Shown in pieces: positions 1 through 7,950 of a stretch of DNA of 52,944 nt. The position numbers were made by a program, and so were the translations under genes. How positions within the stretch are numbered: the first letter of the stretch is position 1; every line of letters begins with the position of its first letter. A model generated the notes under the pieces. It worked only from the letters and a program-made list of their open reading frames with translations. It was not told the origin of the DNA and made no database searches. Source of the DNA: a virus; the IMG/VR virus record IMGVR_UViG_3300046460_000200, positions 1 to 52,944 of that record; one strand, given 5' to 3'.

Positions 1-127
1 GGGCCGCGCGGCGACTTCATGCGCGAATGGGCGCCGTCGGGCCATGTCAGCGACAGCCGCGCCCTGGGGGCATGGTTGCGCGAACAGAACGCCATGACGC
101 GGGAGCGCAAGGACAGCCCGCCCGCCA
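1..127. repeat. Terminal direct repeat, copy 1 (circular-assembly overlap)
   Basis: These bases are identical to 52818-52944. The reading frame of the SNF2 helicase continues through the overlap, so the repeat joins the ends of a circle. The length of 127 matches a commonly used largest assembly k-mer, which points to an assembly overlap and not a biological terminal repeat. Confidence 0.95.
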
Positions 128-846
128 ACACCGTGATCAAGACCCTGCAGGACTACGACGCGGCCGAGATCGCCTCGATCGAGGACATGGCGCGGGCCCT
201 GGCCGTCACAGCCTCGACCGGCACGTTCACCGAGCGCGGGCAGGCCACGCGCGAACTGGACCTGAGGGCGCGTCAGGCCACAGGCGTGGCCAAGGCTCGG
301 GCGGTGGCGCGGTTCGTGCGGATCATGGTCGAGGGGGGGGCTCCGGTCATCCTGTTCGGCTGGCATCGCGAGGTCTACGACATCTGGCTGGAGGAGCTGG
401 CCGACCTTGCGCCAGCCATGCACACGGGCTCGGAGACGCCTGCCAAGAAGGCGGCCGAGACGGCGCGGTTCCTCAACGGCGAGACCGACATCCTGATCAT
501 GTCGCTGCGCAGCGGCGCGGGTGTCGACGGGCTCCAGTTCCGCTCTTCGACGGTGATCTTCGGCGAGCTGGATTGGTCGCCTGGCCAGCACCATCAGTGC
601 ATCGGCCGCGTCGACCGCGAGGGCCAGCCGCTCTGGGAGGCCGATCAAGGTGTGACGGCCATCTACCTGGTCGTCGAGGATGGATCGGACCCGCCGATGA
701 TGGAGGTGCTCGGCCTGAAGGCCAGCGAGGCCCATGCCGTGGTCGATCCCGACCTAGGCGTCCAGGCCAAGGTCTCGGACGAGGCGCATATCCAGAAGCT
801 TGTCGCGCGCTACCTCGAACGAGCTGGAGGCGCGGATGAAGCGTGA
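1..846 (+). CDS. SNF2-family DNA helicase, C-terminal part (gene split by window ends)
   Basis: This is the C-terminal half of the helicase that begins at 52005; codon 1-3 here is codon 52818-52820 there. Joined across the circle the protein has about 552 residues. The helicase C-terminal domain shows motif V (SLRSGAGVDGLQF) and motif VI (QCIGRVDREGQ), the arginine-finger motif of SNF2/SF2 ATPases. The usual QxxGRxxRxGQ is kept. It lies in the replication block, and its stop overlaps the next gene by 11 bases. The family remodels or unwinds DNA using ATP. In phages of this type it usually accompanies replication and nuclease genes; the exact role is inferred. Confidence 0.9.
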   Translation, partial: GPRGDFMREWAPSGHVSDSRALGAWLREQNAMTRERKDSPPANTVIKTLQDYDAAEIASIEDMARALAVTASTGTFTERGQATRELDLRARQATGVAKARAVARFVRIMVEGGAPVILFGWHREVYDIWLEELADLAPAMHTGSETPAKKAAETARFLNGETDILIMSLRSGAGVDGLQFRSSTVIFGELDWSPGQHHQCIGRVDREGQPLWEADQGVTAIYLVVEDGSDPPMMEVLGLKASEAHAVVDPDLGVQAKVSDEAHIQKLVARYLERAGGADEA

Positions 847-1840
847 GAACTTCTACCGCCGCGACCCCAGCAAGGCGCTGTCCGGCATGATCGGCCTCAG
901 CCTGGAAGAACGCGGCGTCTACAACACCGTGCTCGACCTGCTCTACAGCACGTGGCTCCCGCTTGAGGACGATCGCGCCTTCATCGCCAATTGGTGCGGC
1001 TGCGCGGTGCAGAAGATCAACCCGATCATCCGCAGGCTGATCGAGCGTGGGCGGCTGATCACCTTCACCGAAAACGGTCGGACCTACCTCTCGGACGAGG
1101 CCTTCGAAGTCGAACGCAAGGCCGTCAAAGGGGGCGGTTCGACGCGGTCAGGTCGGGCAGAAGTCGGGGAGAAGTCGGCGGGTGTCAGGGAGAAGTCGGC
1201 GGGTGTCGAGGAGAACCTGCCACTTCTCGATACCGATGTTGAGGAAAAACGGGGGGTTACGCCCCTAGAGAAGAATAGAGAAGAGAAGAGTAGATCTTCG
1301 GAAGCTAACGCTTCCTCAGAAGGCGCGGGCGTGCGCGCGATCGACGACGATCCGTTCGCCCTGCTGCTCGCCGTCTGGCCGGCGTCGGCGCTGGACCACA
1401 CCGACGTGCCGGCGGCTCGAACGGCGTTCGCCGCTCAGGCCGTGCTGGTCGGCGATCCCATGCGGCTCGTCGAGGCCGGAAGGGCGTGCGTCCGAGCCCC
1501 CTCGACCAAGGCCCGATCCGTCCCGCTGCCCGGCCTCCACCGCTGGCTTGAGCGCCAGATGTACCTCGGTCGGCTGAAGGCGTCCGCCGCCCAAGGGCTC
1601 GGCGAGGGGGAGGCTGGGCCGTCGGGCTGGGATGGCCCCCCCGAGGTGTGGGCCGAGATCGTTCGGACGTGCGGAGGGGGCTTTGCCCGGTCCTATCTCG
1701 CCCCCTGCCGATGGGAGGCGACGACCCGGACGGTCGTCCCTCCCTGGTCAGGAGCGCGAACCAAATTGTTGGCGGCTTGGGAGCCGTTGAAATCCAAGGG
1801 CTTCGTGCTCGGTGAAGTGTCAAAAAAAGGGGTGGCGTGA
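836..1840 (+). CDS. DUF1376-type replication initiation protein
   Basis: This 334-residue protein starts with a DUF1376 (YdaU-like) domain, seen in the motif LSLEERGVYNTVLDLLYS near residues 23-40. Such proteins sit in phage replication modules where lambda has gene O. I chose the ATG at 836 because GGAGG lies seven bases before it; a longer TTG-started frame is unlikely. The middle (about residues 109-165) is low in complexity and encoded by 21-bp tandem repeats followed by an A-rich, purine-rich stretch, which resembles a replication origin inside its initiator gene. The C-terminal part (about 170-334) is probably a separate domain I do not recognise. The gene overlaps the helicase upstream and NusG-like gene downstream. 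Confidence 0.75.
   Translation: MKRENFYRRDPSKALSGMIGLSLEERGVYNTVLDLLYSTWLPLEDDRAFIANWCGCAVQKINPIIRRLIERGRLITFTENGRTYLSDEAFEVERKAVKGGGSTRSGRAEVGEKSAGVREKSAGVEENLPLLDTDVEEKRGVTPLEKNREEKSRSSEANASSEGAGVRAIDDDPFALLLAVWPASALDHTDVPAARTAFAAQAVLVGDPMRLVEAGRACVRAPSTKARSVPLPGLHRWLERQMYLGRLKASAAQGLGEGEAGPSGWDGPPEVWAEIVRTCGGGFARSYLAPCRWEATTRTVVPPWSGARTKLLAAWEPLKSKGFVLGEVSKKGVA
1159..1320. other. Candidate replication origin: 21-bp iterons plus A-rich segment
   Basis: Two near-identical 21-bp units (1169-1189 and 1190-1210) share GAGAAGTCGGCGGGTGTC. A partial unit, AGAAGTCGGG, lies at 1159. They are followed by a stretch that is unusually rich in A and purines for this genome (1234-1300) and an inverted repeat GGAAGC-TAAC-GCTTCC (1300-1315). 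Lambda places iterons and an AT-rich element inside gene O in the same way. This is inference from layout only. Confidence 0.4.
1418..1430. repeat. Dispersed palindrome site 1 (CGAACGGCGTTCG)
   Basis: A full 13-bp match with centre G on the plus strand, inside the DUF1376 gene. It lies about 100 bp after the candidate origin repeats. Confidence 0.85.
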
Positions 1841-2400
1841 TGGTCGCGATGTCGAAGATTGAGAACGGGTCGGTCGAGGTGAAGCGCCGTTGGAGCGTGG
1901 TTGTGTCCAAGCCAAACGCCGAGCGTCTGGCCAAGCACCACCTGGAGAACCAGGGCTTCGAGGTCTACCTGCCGCTGATCATCAGCGAGCGGCCCAAGGG
2001 GCGGCGCATCCCGCCCGGCGTGCCGCATGGTGGCCTGATCGTTCGCCCGTTCTTCCCGAGCATCCTGTTCGTGAGGATCGACCCGATGGTCGACCGTTGG
2101 CGGGCGATCTGGTCGACCCAGGGCGTCAAGGCCATGTACCTGGTGGCCGAACGTCCGGCATTCGTGAAGGATGGGCAGGTCGAACGGATCATGGCCCAAG
2201 AGGAGAACGGGTTCATCAAGATGGGCGAGCCCGATGCGGCCTCGGGCTTCAAGGCTGGCGACCCCGTCAAGGTGCGCGGTCAGCACGTGGACATGGAGGC
2301 GACCTTCCTTGAGCCCGTTGACAAGGACCGCGTGGCGGTCCTATTAAAACTCTTCCAGCGCGAACAGCGCACGGTCGTCACCTTGATCTCACTGAAGTGA
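1840..2400 (+). CDS. NusG/RfaH-like transcription factor, candidate late antiterminator
   Basis: This 186-residue protein has an N-terminal NGN-like domain (RWSVVVSKPNAERLAKHH, where WYVV-type residues and the helix following are typical of NusG) and a C-terminal KOW-like part starting near FKAGDPVKVRGQ. NusG and RfaH bind RNA polymerase and promote elongation or antitermination. The gene is the last of the early right operon and sits just before the 320-bp gap ahead of the terminase genes, the position of lambda Q. Start 1840 is chosen because AAGGGG lies seven bases upstream and the ATG overlaps the preceding stop (TGATG); 1849 is an alternative. The late-gene role is inferred. Confidence 0.8.
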   Translation: MVAMSKIENGSVEVKRRWSVVVSKPNAERLAKHHLENQGFEVYLPLIISERPKGRRIPPGVPHGGLIVRPFFPSILFVRIDPMVDRWRAIWSTQGVKAMYLVAERPAFVKDGQVERIMAQEENGFIKMGEPDAASGFKAGDPVKVRGQHVDMEATFLEPVDKDRVAVLLKLFQREQRTVVTLISLK

Positions 2401-2450
2401 GGTCGGGTGCGGTAGCCGTTAGAGACCTCTCCACAATCTGATCCGACGAC

Positions 2451-2480
2451 AGCCCGCCCGATCGATGATCGCGGCGGGCT
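2451..2480 (+). terminator. Hairpin after the NusG-like gene
   Basis: AGCCCGCC (2451-2458) pairs with GGCGGGCT (2473-2480), and an inner GATC/GATC pairing extends the stem with a small bulge. There is no proper T-run after it (CGCCTTTGTC), so it may be a weak or factor-dependent terminator at the end of the right operon, or a pause site. Confidence 0.45.
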
Positions 2481-2679
2481 CGCCTTTGTCGATGACGCGT
2501 CCTCTCCCTTCGATCATCGACATCGCCGGGGCCGAGCCCAGGCGCGCGTGCCGCCCATCCCCTCGGTCGTCCCCTCGGGCCGGGTGGGGTGGGCGGATTT
2601 TGGGTCCTTCCCCCCGCCGACAGCCTATACGGCAGCTCAAAGTCGCGGGCTTTTTGCAGTGAGACCAATTTCAGCAACT

Positions 2680-2717
2680 GCATAGCGCCTATGCGCGTGC
2701 ATAGCCGGGGCGCATAG
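2680..2717. repeat. GCATAG repeat cluster upstream of TerS
   Basis: GCATAG occurs at 2680-2685, 2699-2704 and 2712-2717, and inverted as CTATGC at 2689-2694, which makes GCATAG-CGC-CTATGC a perfect palindrome. The cluster ends five bases before the TerS start codon. It could be the TerS binding sites of the packaging signal (like lambda cosB) or an operator for the late promoter. Confidence 0.5.
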
Positions 2718-2721
2718 GTGC

Positions 2722-3285
2722 ATGGCTGACGAACGCTGGGTCACGCAGTCCGAAGCGGCCCGTCTTCTGAGCGTTGCGCAGTCGAGCATCTCGCGGTTCA
2801 TCGCTGCGAACGCTGACGTGCCGGTCCGCCGCAACGGTCGGGGGCATGTCGAGACCGTCGAGTTCAATGCTCTGGTCGAGGCCCGCGGCGGTTCACTGTC
2901 GGTGCAGGACAAGGCAGCCGAGAAGGCGGTCGCGCCGCCAGCGCCCGCCGCTGATCGGCCCTTCGAAGACGCCGCCGCCACGCCTCGCCGTCGCGACCTA
3001 CGTGACGTCGTCCTCGAACTCGACATCGCCGAACGCAAGGGCGAGTTGCTGGATCGCCAAGCGATGCAGACCGCCATCGAGACGGCGGGCCTTTCGTTCT
3101 CGCAGGCTCTCGACCGGCGCCGTCGATCGCTGGCCTCGCGGTTCGCCAGCATGACCGAAGCGCGCGAGATCGAGATCGAACTGAAGTCTGAAGACCGCAA
3201 GCTGATGGAGGCGCTCGTGCACGATCTGATCCGCGCCGCCGAAGGCCTCGAGGTCGGCCTCGAAGAAAGCGCCGCCCCGGCCTAG
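2722..3285 (+). CDS. Terminase small subunit
   Basis: This 187-residue protein begins with a DNA-binding helix-turn-helix (WVTQSEAARLLSVAQSSISR, about residues 6-25), as in Nu1-type small terminases. A charged helical region follows (about 92-165) that would form the oligomerisation and TerL contact part. It lies two bases upstream of the large subunit. The family recognises the packaging site in concatemeric DNA and hands it to the large subunit. The repeat cluster immediately upstream is a plausible target. No good Shine-Dalgarno is visible. Confidence 0.8.
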   Translation: MADERWVTQSEAARLLSVAQSSISRFIAANADVPVRRNGRGHVETVEFNALVEARGGSLSVQDKAAEKAVAPPAPAADRPFEDAAATPRRRDLRDVVLELDIAERKGELLDRQAMQTAIETAGLSFSQALDRRRRSLASRFASMTEAREIEIELKSEDRKLMEALVHDLIRAAEGLEVGLEESAAPA

Positions 3286-3287
3286 CC

Positions 3288-5402
3288 ATGGGCATCTACA
3301 CCGCGGCGGAAGTCGCCCAGGGCGCGGCACGGCTGCTGCGGGCCCTGGCCAACGTCATCACGCCCGCCCCCGAGCTGCGCATCAGCGAGTGGGCAGAGGG
3401 CCGCCTGATCATCCCAGGCGAAACCGGCACCGAGCGGGAAGGGCCGCTGAGCTGGGACGGCTTCGAGTACCTGATTGAACCCATTGATCGCCACCATCCA
3501 GACGATGCGTGCCGTGACGTGGCGTTCAAGGGCTCGGCCCAGATCGCGAAGACGACGATCGGCGTCATCGTCACCCAGTTCTATTCCTCGGTCATGCCTC
3601 GCCCCTGGGGCGTGGCCCTGCCCAGCACCGACGAGGTGCTGAAGTACAACCGATCCAAGTGGCAACCGATCTGCGACGCTACGCCGGAGCTGAAGCGCAA
3701 GCTTCGTCCAATCAGCAGCCGCGACGAGCAGGGCAGCACCAACACCTACAAGCGCTTCTCCGGCGGGTTCGGCCAGTTCTTCGGGGCCGGGTCTCCCAAG
3801 GCCCTCCAGATGATCAGCCTGTGCGTCGTCGTGTACGAAGAAACGCCGAACTGGGACCTGGAAGTCGGCGGCCGGGGTGATCCCCGTTCGCAGATCCGCA
3901 AGCGTCAGCTCCGCTGGGAAAAGGCCGGGGCCAAGACCTTCCACAACGCGACGCCCGGCATCGTCCGGCCGAAAGAGGAAAACGGCGACGACCTGGTCGG
4001 TTGCCCGATCACCGAGGACTACAACGCGGGCGACCAGCGCCAGCTCTACCACCCGTGCCCGCATTGCGGCGACGAGCCGAACGGCGTTCTCCTCCGGCTC
4101 GACTACGACCAGATGCTCGGCCTCGGCGTCGGCGAGACGCCGCACTTCAATTGCCCCGGCTGCGGCTGCGAGATCACCCACCGTTACAAGGAGGAGATGG
4201 TCCGCCGCTGCCATCCCTACAAAGGGATGAACTGCCAGCGGGGCGGCTGGCTTCCGACCTTCCCGTCGGAAGACGAGGCCAACCCGGCGCCCGATTGGTT
4301 CGTTCTGGCCGCCGATTTCGAGCGCTGGCGCGCCCGGCCGGTCGAGCATCGCGCGCCCAGCTACTTCGCTTGGCAGGTGGTCTCGTCGGCCATCGACTGG
4401 GACTACATCGCGGCCGAACATCGAAAGGCCGAGGGCGGCAGCGAGGCGGTCAAGACCGCCTTCAGCCAACAGATCCTTGGCCAAGCCTATCAGCTCAACG
4501 TGCAACAGACGCCGGTCGAGCTGCTGATGGCCAAGCGCGTGGTCGGCATGACCAAGGCGAGCGTGCCCTCCGGGTTCGAACTGCTGACCGGCGCCATCGA
4601 CCTGAACGGCGACTGGGCCCAATGGACGATCTACGGCTGGGGCGAGCGAGCTAGTCACACCATTGTCGACAAGGGTCGCATCGAAGGATCGCCGACTGAC
4701 CCGGCTCTGTGGAAGGCGATCGAAGAACTGAGGACGCGGACCTACCCGCATGAGGACGGCGGCCGTCTGGGTCTGGAAGCCTTCGGCGTCGACAGCGGCT
4801 ACGGCACGTTCCACGTCTACGCCTACTGCTCGCGCTTCCCTTCGGCCAAGGCCCTGGACGGGGCCCAGGGCTGGGGCCTGATGCCGCTCCGGCGGGCCGC
4901 GATCCAGAAGCTTCGCGGACCCGACGGCACGGTGGTGCGCTGCCGCACCTGGCGCGTCGGCACCTGGGACCTGAAGCGCGAGCTGCTCAACGAAGTTATC
5001 CCTGCCGCCGTGAACGGCGAGGCCTCGGCCCGATCACCCTACAAGCCGGTTTGGCCGGGCTGGTTGGAACGCGACTTCTTCGACGAGCTGACGGCGGAGG
5101 CCTTGGTCGAGCGGCAGGACAAGAAGACCGGCTTCATCAAGACCGAGGCCTGGGTCCGGTTCCGCCGGCGCAACGAAGAGATGGACCTCTACGTCTACAA
5201 CGCCGCTCTCGCCCGATCGAAGGGCGTCGGCGTCGAGGGCGCCGAACCCGACTGGCTGGAGCTGGCCCGTCGCCGGATGACTGGGCAGCTCGAACTCGAC
5301 GCGCTCTGGGACCGCCCGACTGCTCGTCCCGCACCCACCCCGCAAAAGCCCGAGCCTGAGCCCGCCGCAACCGGCGGCTGGGGCTGGAAGAGGAGAGCCT
5401 GA
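3288..5402 (+). CDS. Terminase large subunit (lambda GpA type)
   Basis: This 704-residue protein is the packaging motor and nuclease. The ATPase Walker A is the variant form KGSAQIAKTT (residues 81-90), as in GpA terminases, and VVVYEETPNW (around 180-190) is a Walker B candidate. A zinc ribbon follows (CPHCGDE near 258 and CPGCGCE near 291). The C-terminal part should be the endonuclease that cuts at cos. The length fits the GpA family (about 640-700). It is part of a head-gene run with gaps of two bases on either side. Confidence 0.93.
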   Translation: MGIYTAAEVAQGAARLLRALANVITPAPELRISEWAEGRLIIPGETGTEREGPLSWDGFEYLIEPIDRHHPDDACRDVAFKGSAQIAKTTIGVIVTQFYSSVMPRPWGVALPSTDEVLKYNRSKWQPICDATPELKRKLRPISSRDEQGSTNTYKRFSGGFGQFFGAGSPKALQMISLCVVVYEETPNWDLEVGGRGDPRSQIRKRQLRWEKAGAKTFHNATPGIVRPKEENGDDLVGCPITEDYNAGDQRQLYHPCPHCGDEPNGVLLRLDYDQMLGLGVGETPHFNCPGCGCEITHRYKEEMVRRCHPYKGMNCQRGGWLPTFPSEDEANPAPDWFVLAADFERWRARPVEHRAPSYFAWQVVSSAIDWDYIAAEHRKAEGGSEAVKTAFSQQILGQAYQLNVQQTPVELLMAKRVVGMTKASVPSGFELLTGAIDLNGDWAQWTIYGWGERASHTIVDKGRIEGSPTDPALWKAIEELRTRTYPHEDGGRLGLEAFGVDSGYGTFHVYAYCSRFPSAKALDGAQGWGLMPLRRAAIQKLRGPDGTVVRCRTWRVGTWDLKRELLNEVIPAAVNGEASARSPYKPVWPGWLERDFFDELTAEALVERQDKKTGFIKTEAWVRFRRRNEEMDLYVYNAALARSKGVGVEGAEPDWLELARRRMTGQLELDALWDRPTARPAPTPQKPEPEPAATGGWGWKRRA

Positions 5403-5404
5403 CC

Positions 5405-5620
5405 ATGGCCTTGACCCCTACTGAAGAAGCCGCCCTGGCCGCCGCCGAAGCGGCCCTTGGACGGGCTGCCGACGGGACCGCCGTCAAGAGCATCCAGCAC
5501 GGGTCACGCCGCATGGAAAACCATGCGCCGGACCCTGCCGCCCTGGAGCGGCAGATCGACCGCCTGGAGCTGCGCAGAAGCGGCGGTCGCCGTCGCGGCG
5601 CCCTGCGCTTCACCGTCTGA
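5405..5620 (+). CDS. gpW-like head-tail joining protein
   Basis: This 71-residue protein has the size, position (right after TerL) and ending of lambda gpW: the C-terminus RRRGALRFTV closely resembles the family's RRRG...F.V tail. gpW joins the filled head to the tail-completion proteins. It starts two bases after TerL (TGACCATGG). Confidence 0.8.
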   Translation: MALTPTEEAALAAAEAALGRAADGTAVKSIQHGSRRMENHAPDPAALERQIDRLELRRSGGRRRGALRFTV

Positions 5621-5654
5621 CCCGCGCCGCGCGCGCACACCCCGGAGAGATCCC

Positions 5655-6182
5655 ATGTCGAAACTTGCCGCTTCCTTGGTTCTGCTGGCGAACGCCGTCA
5701 GCGCCGCTGTCGCCTTCCCGCACCAGCCTGTGCCCGAGACCTTCGCTGCCCGCATCGCCGACGCCGCCAAGGCCGTCGAGGCCGCCGCCAACGACGCCTC
5801 GCCCTCGGTGTCGGGCGAAGGCGCGCAACTGGACCTGTCGGACCTGGCCGCCCATCTGATCGGCGACGACGCCTTCCGGATCGCCGTCATCGACGGCCTT
5901 ACCGCGCGGGTGCAGGCCAACGACCTGGCCGCCCTCGTGATCGCTCGCCTGGAAGCCAACGACCTGGTCGGGATGGTGGCCAAGAAGCTGGAGAAGGCGG
6001 TGTCCAAGGATCTGGGCAAGCCGCTTGACGACCTGACCAAGTCCGTCGGCGAGATCCGCAAGGCCGTCGAGGACCTGGAAGCCTTCGCCGAAGCCGTCGA
6101 AGGGGACCTCGGCCCGCGCCTGAAGAAGCTGGAAGACGCCCTCGGTGAGGGCGACGAAGGCTCGTCCGGCGACAAGGCCTAG
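5655..6182 (+). CDS. Hypothetical virion-region protein, coiled-coil-like
   Basis: This 175-residue protein lies between gpW and portal, with GGAGAG upstream of the ATG. An Ala-rich N-terminus precedes a helical, acidic C-terminal half (about 95-170) rich in Lys, Glu and Leu with spacing that suggests a coiled coil. I do not recognise a family. The first 20 residues are hydrophobic, but without basic residues typical of a clear signal peptide. A head-associated role is suggested by position only. Confidence 0.7.
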   Translation: MSKLAASLVLLANAVSAAVAFPHQPVPETFAARIADAAKAVEAAANDASPSVSGEGAQLDLSDLAAHLIGDDAFRIAVIDGLTARVQANDLAALVIARLEANDLVGMVAKKLEKAVSKDLGKPLDDLTKSVGEIRKAVEDLEAFAEAVEGDLGPRLKKLEDALGEGDEGSSGDKA

Positions 6183-6185
6183 AGC

Positions 6186-6198
6186 CGAACGCCGTTCG
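6186..6198. repeat. Dispersed palindrome site 2 (CGAACGCCGTTCG)
   Basis: A full match with centre C, in the 18-bp gap between 6182 and the portal start at 6201, where it takes the place of a Shine-Dalgarno. Confidence 0.85.
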
Positions 6199-6200
6199 CC

Positions 6201-7940
6201 ATGCGCGCCCCCTTCGCACCCACTGGTCTTGTCGATCCGAGCGGCCGGTCCATCTCGAAATTCGAGGTGGCCCGCGTCCGTGCGAACGCGTCTGTCGATA
6301 GCGCCCTCGGCGGCTCAGCCTATGAAGGTGCGGGCTCGAACGGCACGTTCCTGTCGGGTTGGCCGGCGTCGCTGCAATCGGCCGACCGTGACTGGCTGCC
6401 GGTGCGCAACAGCGCCTCGGCCCGCGTCGGCGACACGATCCGCAACAACGTGCTCGGCCAGTCGGCCGTCACGCGCAAGAAAAACGCGGTCGTCGGACGC
6501 GGCTGGCGGATCAAGTTCCGACCCAACTGGCGGGCGCTGGGCATCACGAAGGAAGCCGCGCGCGAACTTGGCGCGGTGATGAGCAACGAGTTCCAGCTCT
6601 ACGGCTACGGCCACGCCTTCATGTCCGACGCCGAACGCCGCATGACGTTTGGCCAGCAACTTCGCCTCGCTGTCGCGCACATCTGCGGCAAGGATGGCGA
6701 AGCGGTCGGCTTGGCCGAATGGGCCCACGAAGAGGACACCCGATACAAGACCCGCCTGAAGATCGTCGACCCCGACCGACTGTCGAACCAGGCCGGCAAG
6801 ATGAACGGGTCGCCCTCGCCGTTTGGCGGCGAGCTGCGAGGCGGCATCGAGACGAACGCCCGCGACGTTCCCATGCGTTACTGGTTCCGCCAGCGGCACC
6901 AAGCCGACTTCGGCTTCAAGAACAGCTTCACCTGGTTGCCCTTCGATCGGTGGACAGAGTGGGGTCGACCGCAGGTCTTTCACTGTTTCGAGGTCGAACG
7001 CGCCGGTCAGTCGCGCGGCATCTCCAAGTTTGTCGCGGCTCTGCGCAGCTTCCGCGCCCTCGACAGGTTCACCAACGCCACCCTCGAGGCGGCGACGATC
7101 AACGCCCTCATCGTCGGCTACATGAAGTCGAACTCCGGCCCGCAAGCGGCCGGTGAGAACTTCGAAGTCAACGACATCAAGGGCTTCGAGCAGTGGCGGC
7201 AGGACCACTACGAAGAAAAGCCGGTGAAACTGGCTGGCGGCGCCGTCATGCCGGTCATCCCGTATGGCGATGAGATCAAGCTGGAGACAGCCGCTCGCGA
7301 CGTCGGCAGCTTCGACGCCTTCGTCCGGTCGATCGTCCGCCTGATCGCCGCGGCGCTGGGCGTCACCTACGAAGAGCTGTCGATGGACTACTCGCAGACG
7401 AACTACTCGTCTGCCCGCGCCGCCATGCTGCACGCCTGGGCCGATACGCAGGCGATCATGGGCATGGTCGAAGACCAGCTCGTCCGGCCCTTCGTCGTCG
7501 CCTGGCTCGAAGAGGCTTTCGACCGTGGCTACGTCGTTGCCCCCGACGGCGCGCCCGACTTCTACGAGGCGATCGACGCCTATGCCGTGATCCACTGCAT
7601 CGGCCCTGGCCGAGGCTTCATCGATCCTACCAAGGAAATTGACGCCGCCGCCGCCCGGGTCGCGCTCGGGATCTCGACGTTGCAAAGCGAGGCCGAGGAT
7701 CTGCTCGGTGAGGATCTCGAAGACATCCAGGAACAGCGCAAGCTGGAGAACGACGATGCCGACGCGCTCGACCTTCCGCGTCCGCACGGCGGGCCGACGA
7801 TCGGTCCGAACGGCCGGCCGGTTCTGACGGAAGACGAGGCTGGGCGCCAACGCGACGAACGCCCCGCTGCCCTGGCCCGCGTGGCGGCGATTGCCCGCTC
7901 GCCCGAACATAACGCCGCCCTCGATCAGCGCGGCGGCTGA
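6201..7940 (+). CDS. Portal protein (lambda gpB type)
   Basis: This 579-residue protein matches the lambda-family portal (Phage_portal_2) in length and in features such as the N-terminal VRNSASARVGDTIRNNVLGQ segment and the SMDYSQTNYSSARAAMLHAW segment near 390-410, which is typical of the family. The dodecameric portal forms the DNA channel at one head vertex. It follows the gpW-like gene and precedes the head protease, as in lambda. No clear Shine-Dalgarno is present. Confidence 0.92.
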   Translation: MRAPFAPTGLVDPSGRSISKFEVARVRANASVDSALGGSAYEGAGSNGTFLSGWPASLQSADRDWLPVRNSASARVGDTIRNNVLGQSAVTRKKNAVVGRGWRIKFRPNWRALGITKEAARELGAVMSNEFQLYGYGHAFMSDAERRMTFGQQLRLAVAHICGKDGEAVGLAEWAHEEDTRYKTRLKIVDPDRLSNQAGKMNGSPSPFGGELRGGIETNARDVPMRYWFRQRHQADFGFKNSFTWLPFDRWTEWGRPQVFHCFEVERAGQSRGISKFVAALRSFRALDRFTNATLEAATINALIVGYMKSNSGPQAAGENFEVNDIKGFEQWRQDHYEEKPVKLAGGAVMPVIPYGDEIKLETAARDVGSFDAFVRSIVRLIAAALGVTYEELSMDYSQTNYSSARAAMLHAWADTQAIMGMVEDQLVRPFVVAWLEEAFDRGYVVAPDGAPDFYEAIDAYAVIHCIGPGRGFIDPTKEIDAAAARVALGISTLQSEAEDLLGEDLEDIQEQRKLENDDADALDLPRPHGGPTIGPNGRPVLTEDEAGRQRDERPAALARVAAIARSPEHNAALDQRGG

Positions 7941-7950
7941 GGAAACCATC

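Larger units (their letters stand above)
2401..2721. other. Intergenic region before terminase: hairpin, repeats, likely late promoter and cos/pac site
   Basis: This is the longest gene-free stretch in the packaging half. It holds a strong hairpin (2451-2480), a G/C-tract-rich segment (2565-2620), a T-run (2650-2655) and a cluster of GCATAG repeats just before TerS. Lambda-type phages with GpA terminases carry their cohesive-end site directly upstream of the small terminase gene, so cos is probably here. I cannot locate the cut. The late promoter should also lie here, but I see no clear -35/-10 pair. Confidence 0.55.

Noticed and set aside
1-127. Genuine direct terminal repeat of the virion
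   Set aside because: It falls inside a helicase gene and has the length of an assembly k-mer, which favours an artefact.
2465-2662. 65-residue frame in the gap before TerS
   Set aside because: Pro/Arg-rich, no ribosome site, overlaps the hairpin; more likely noncoding.
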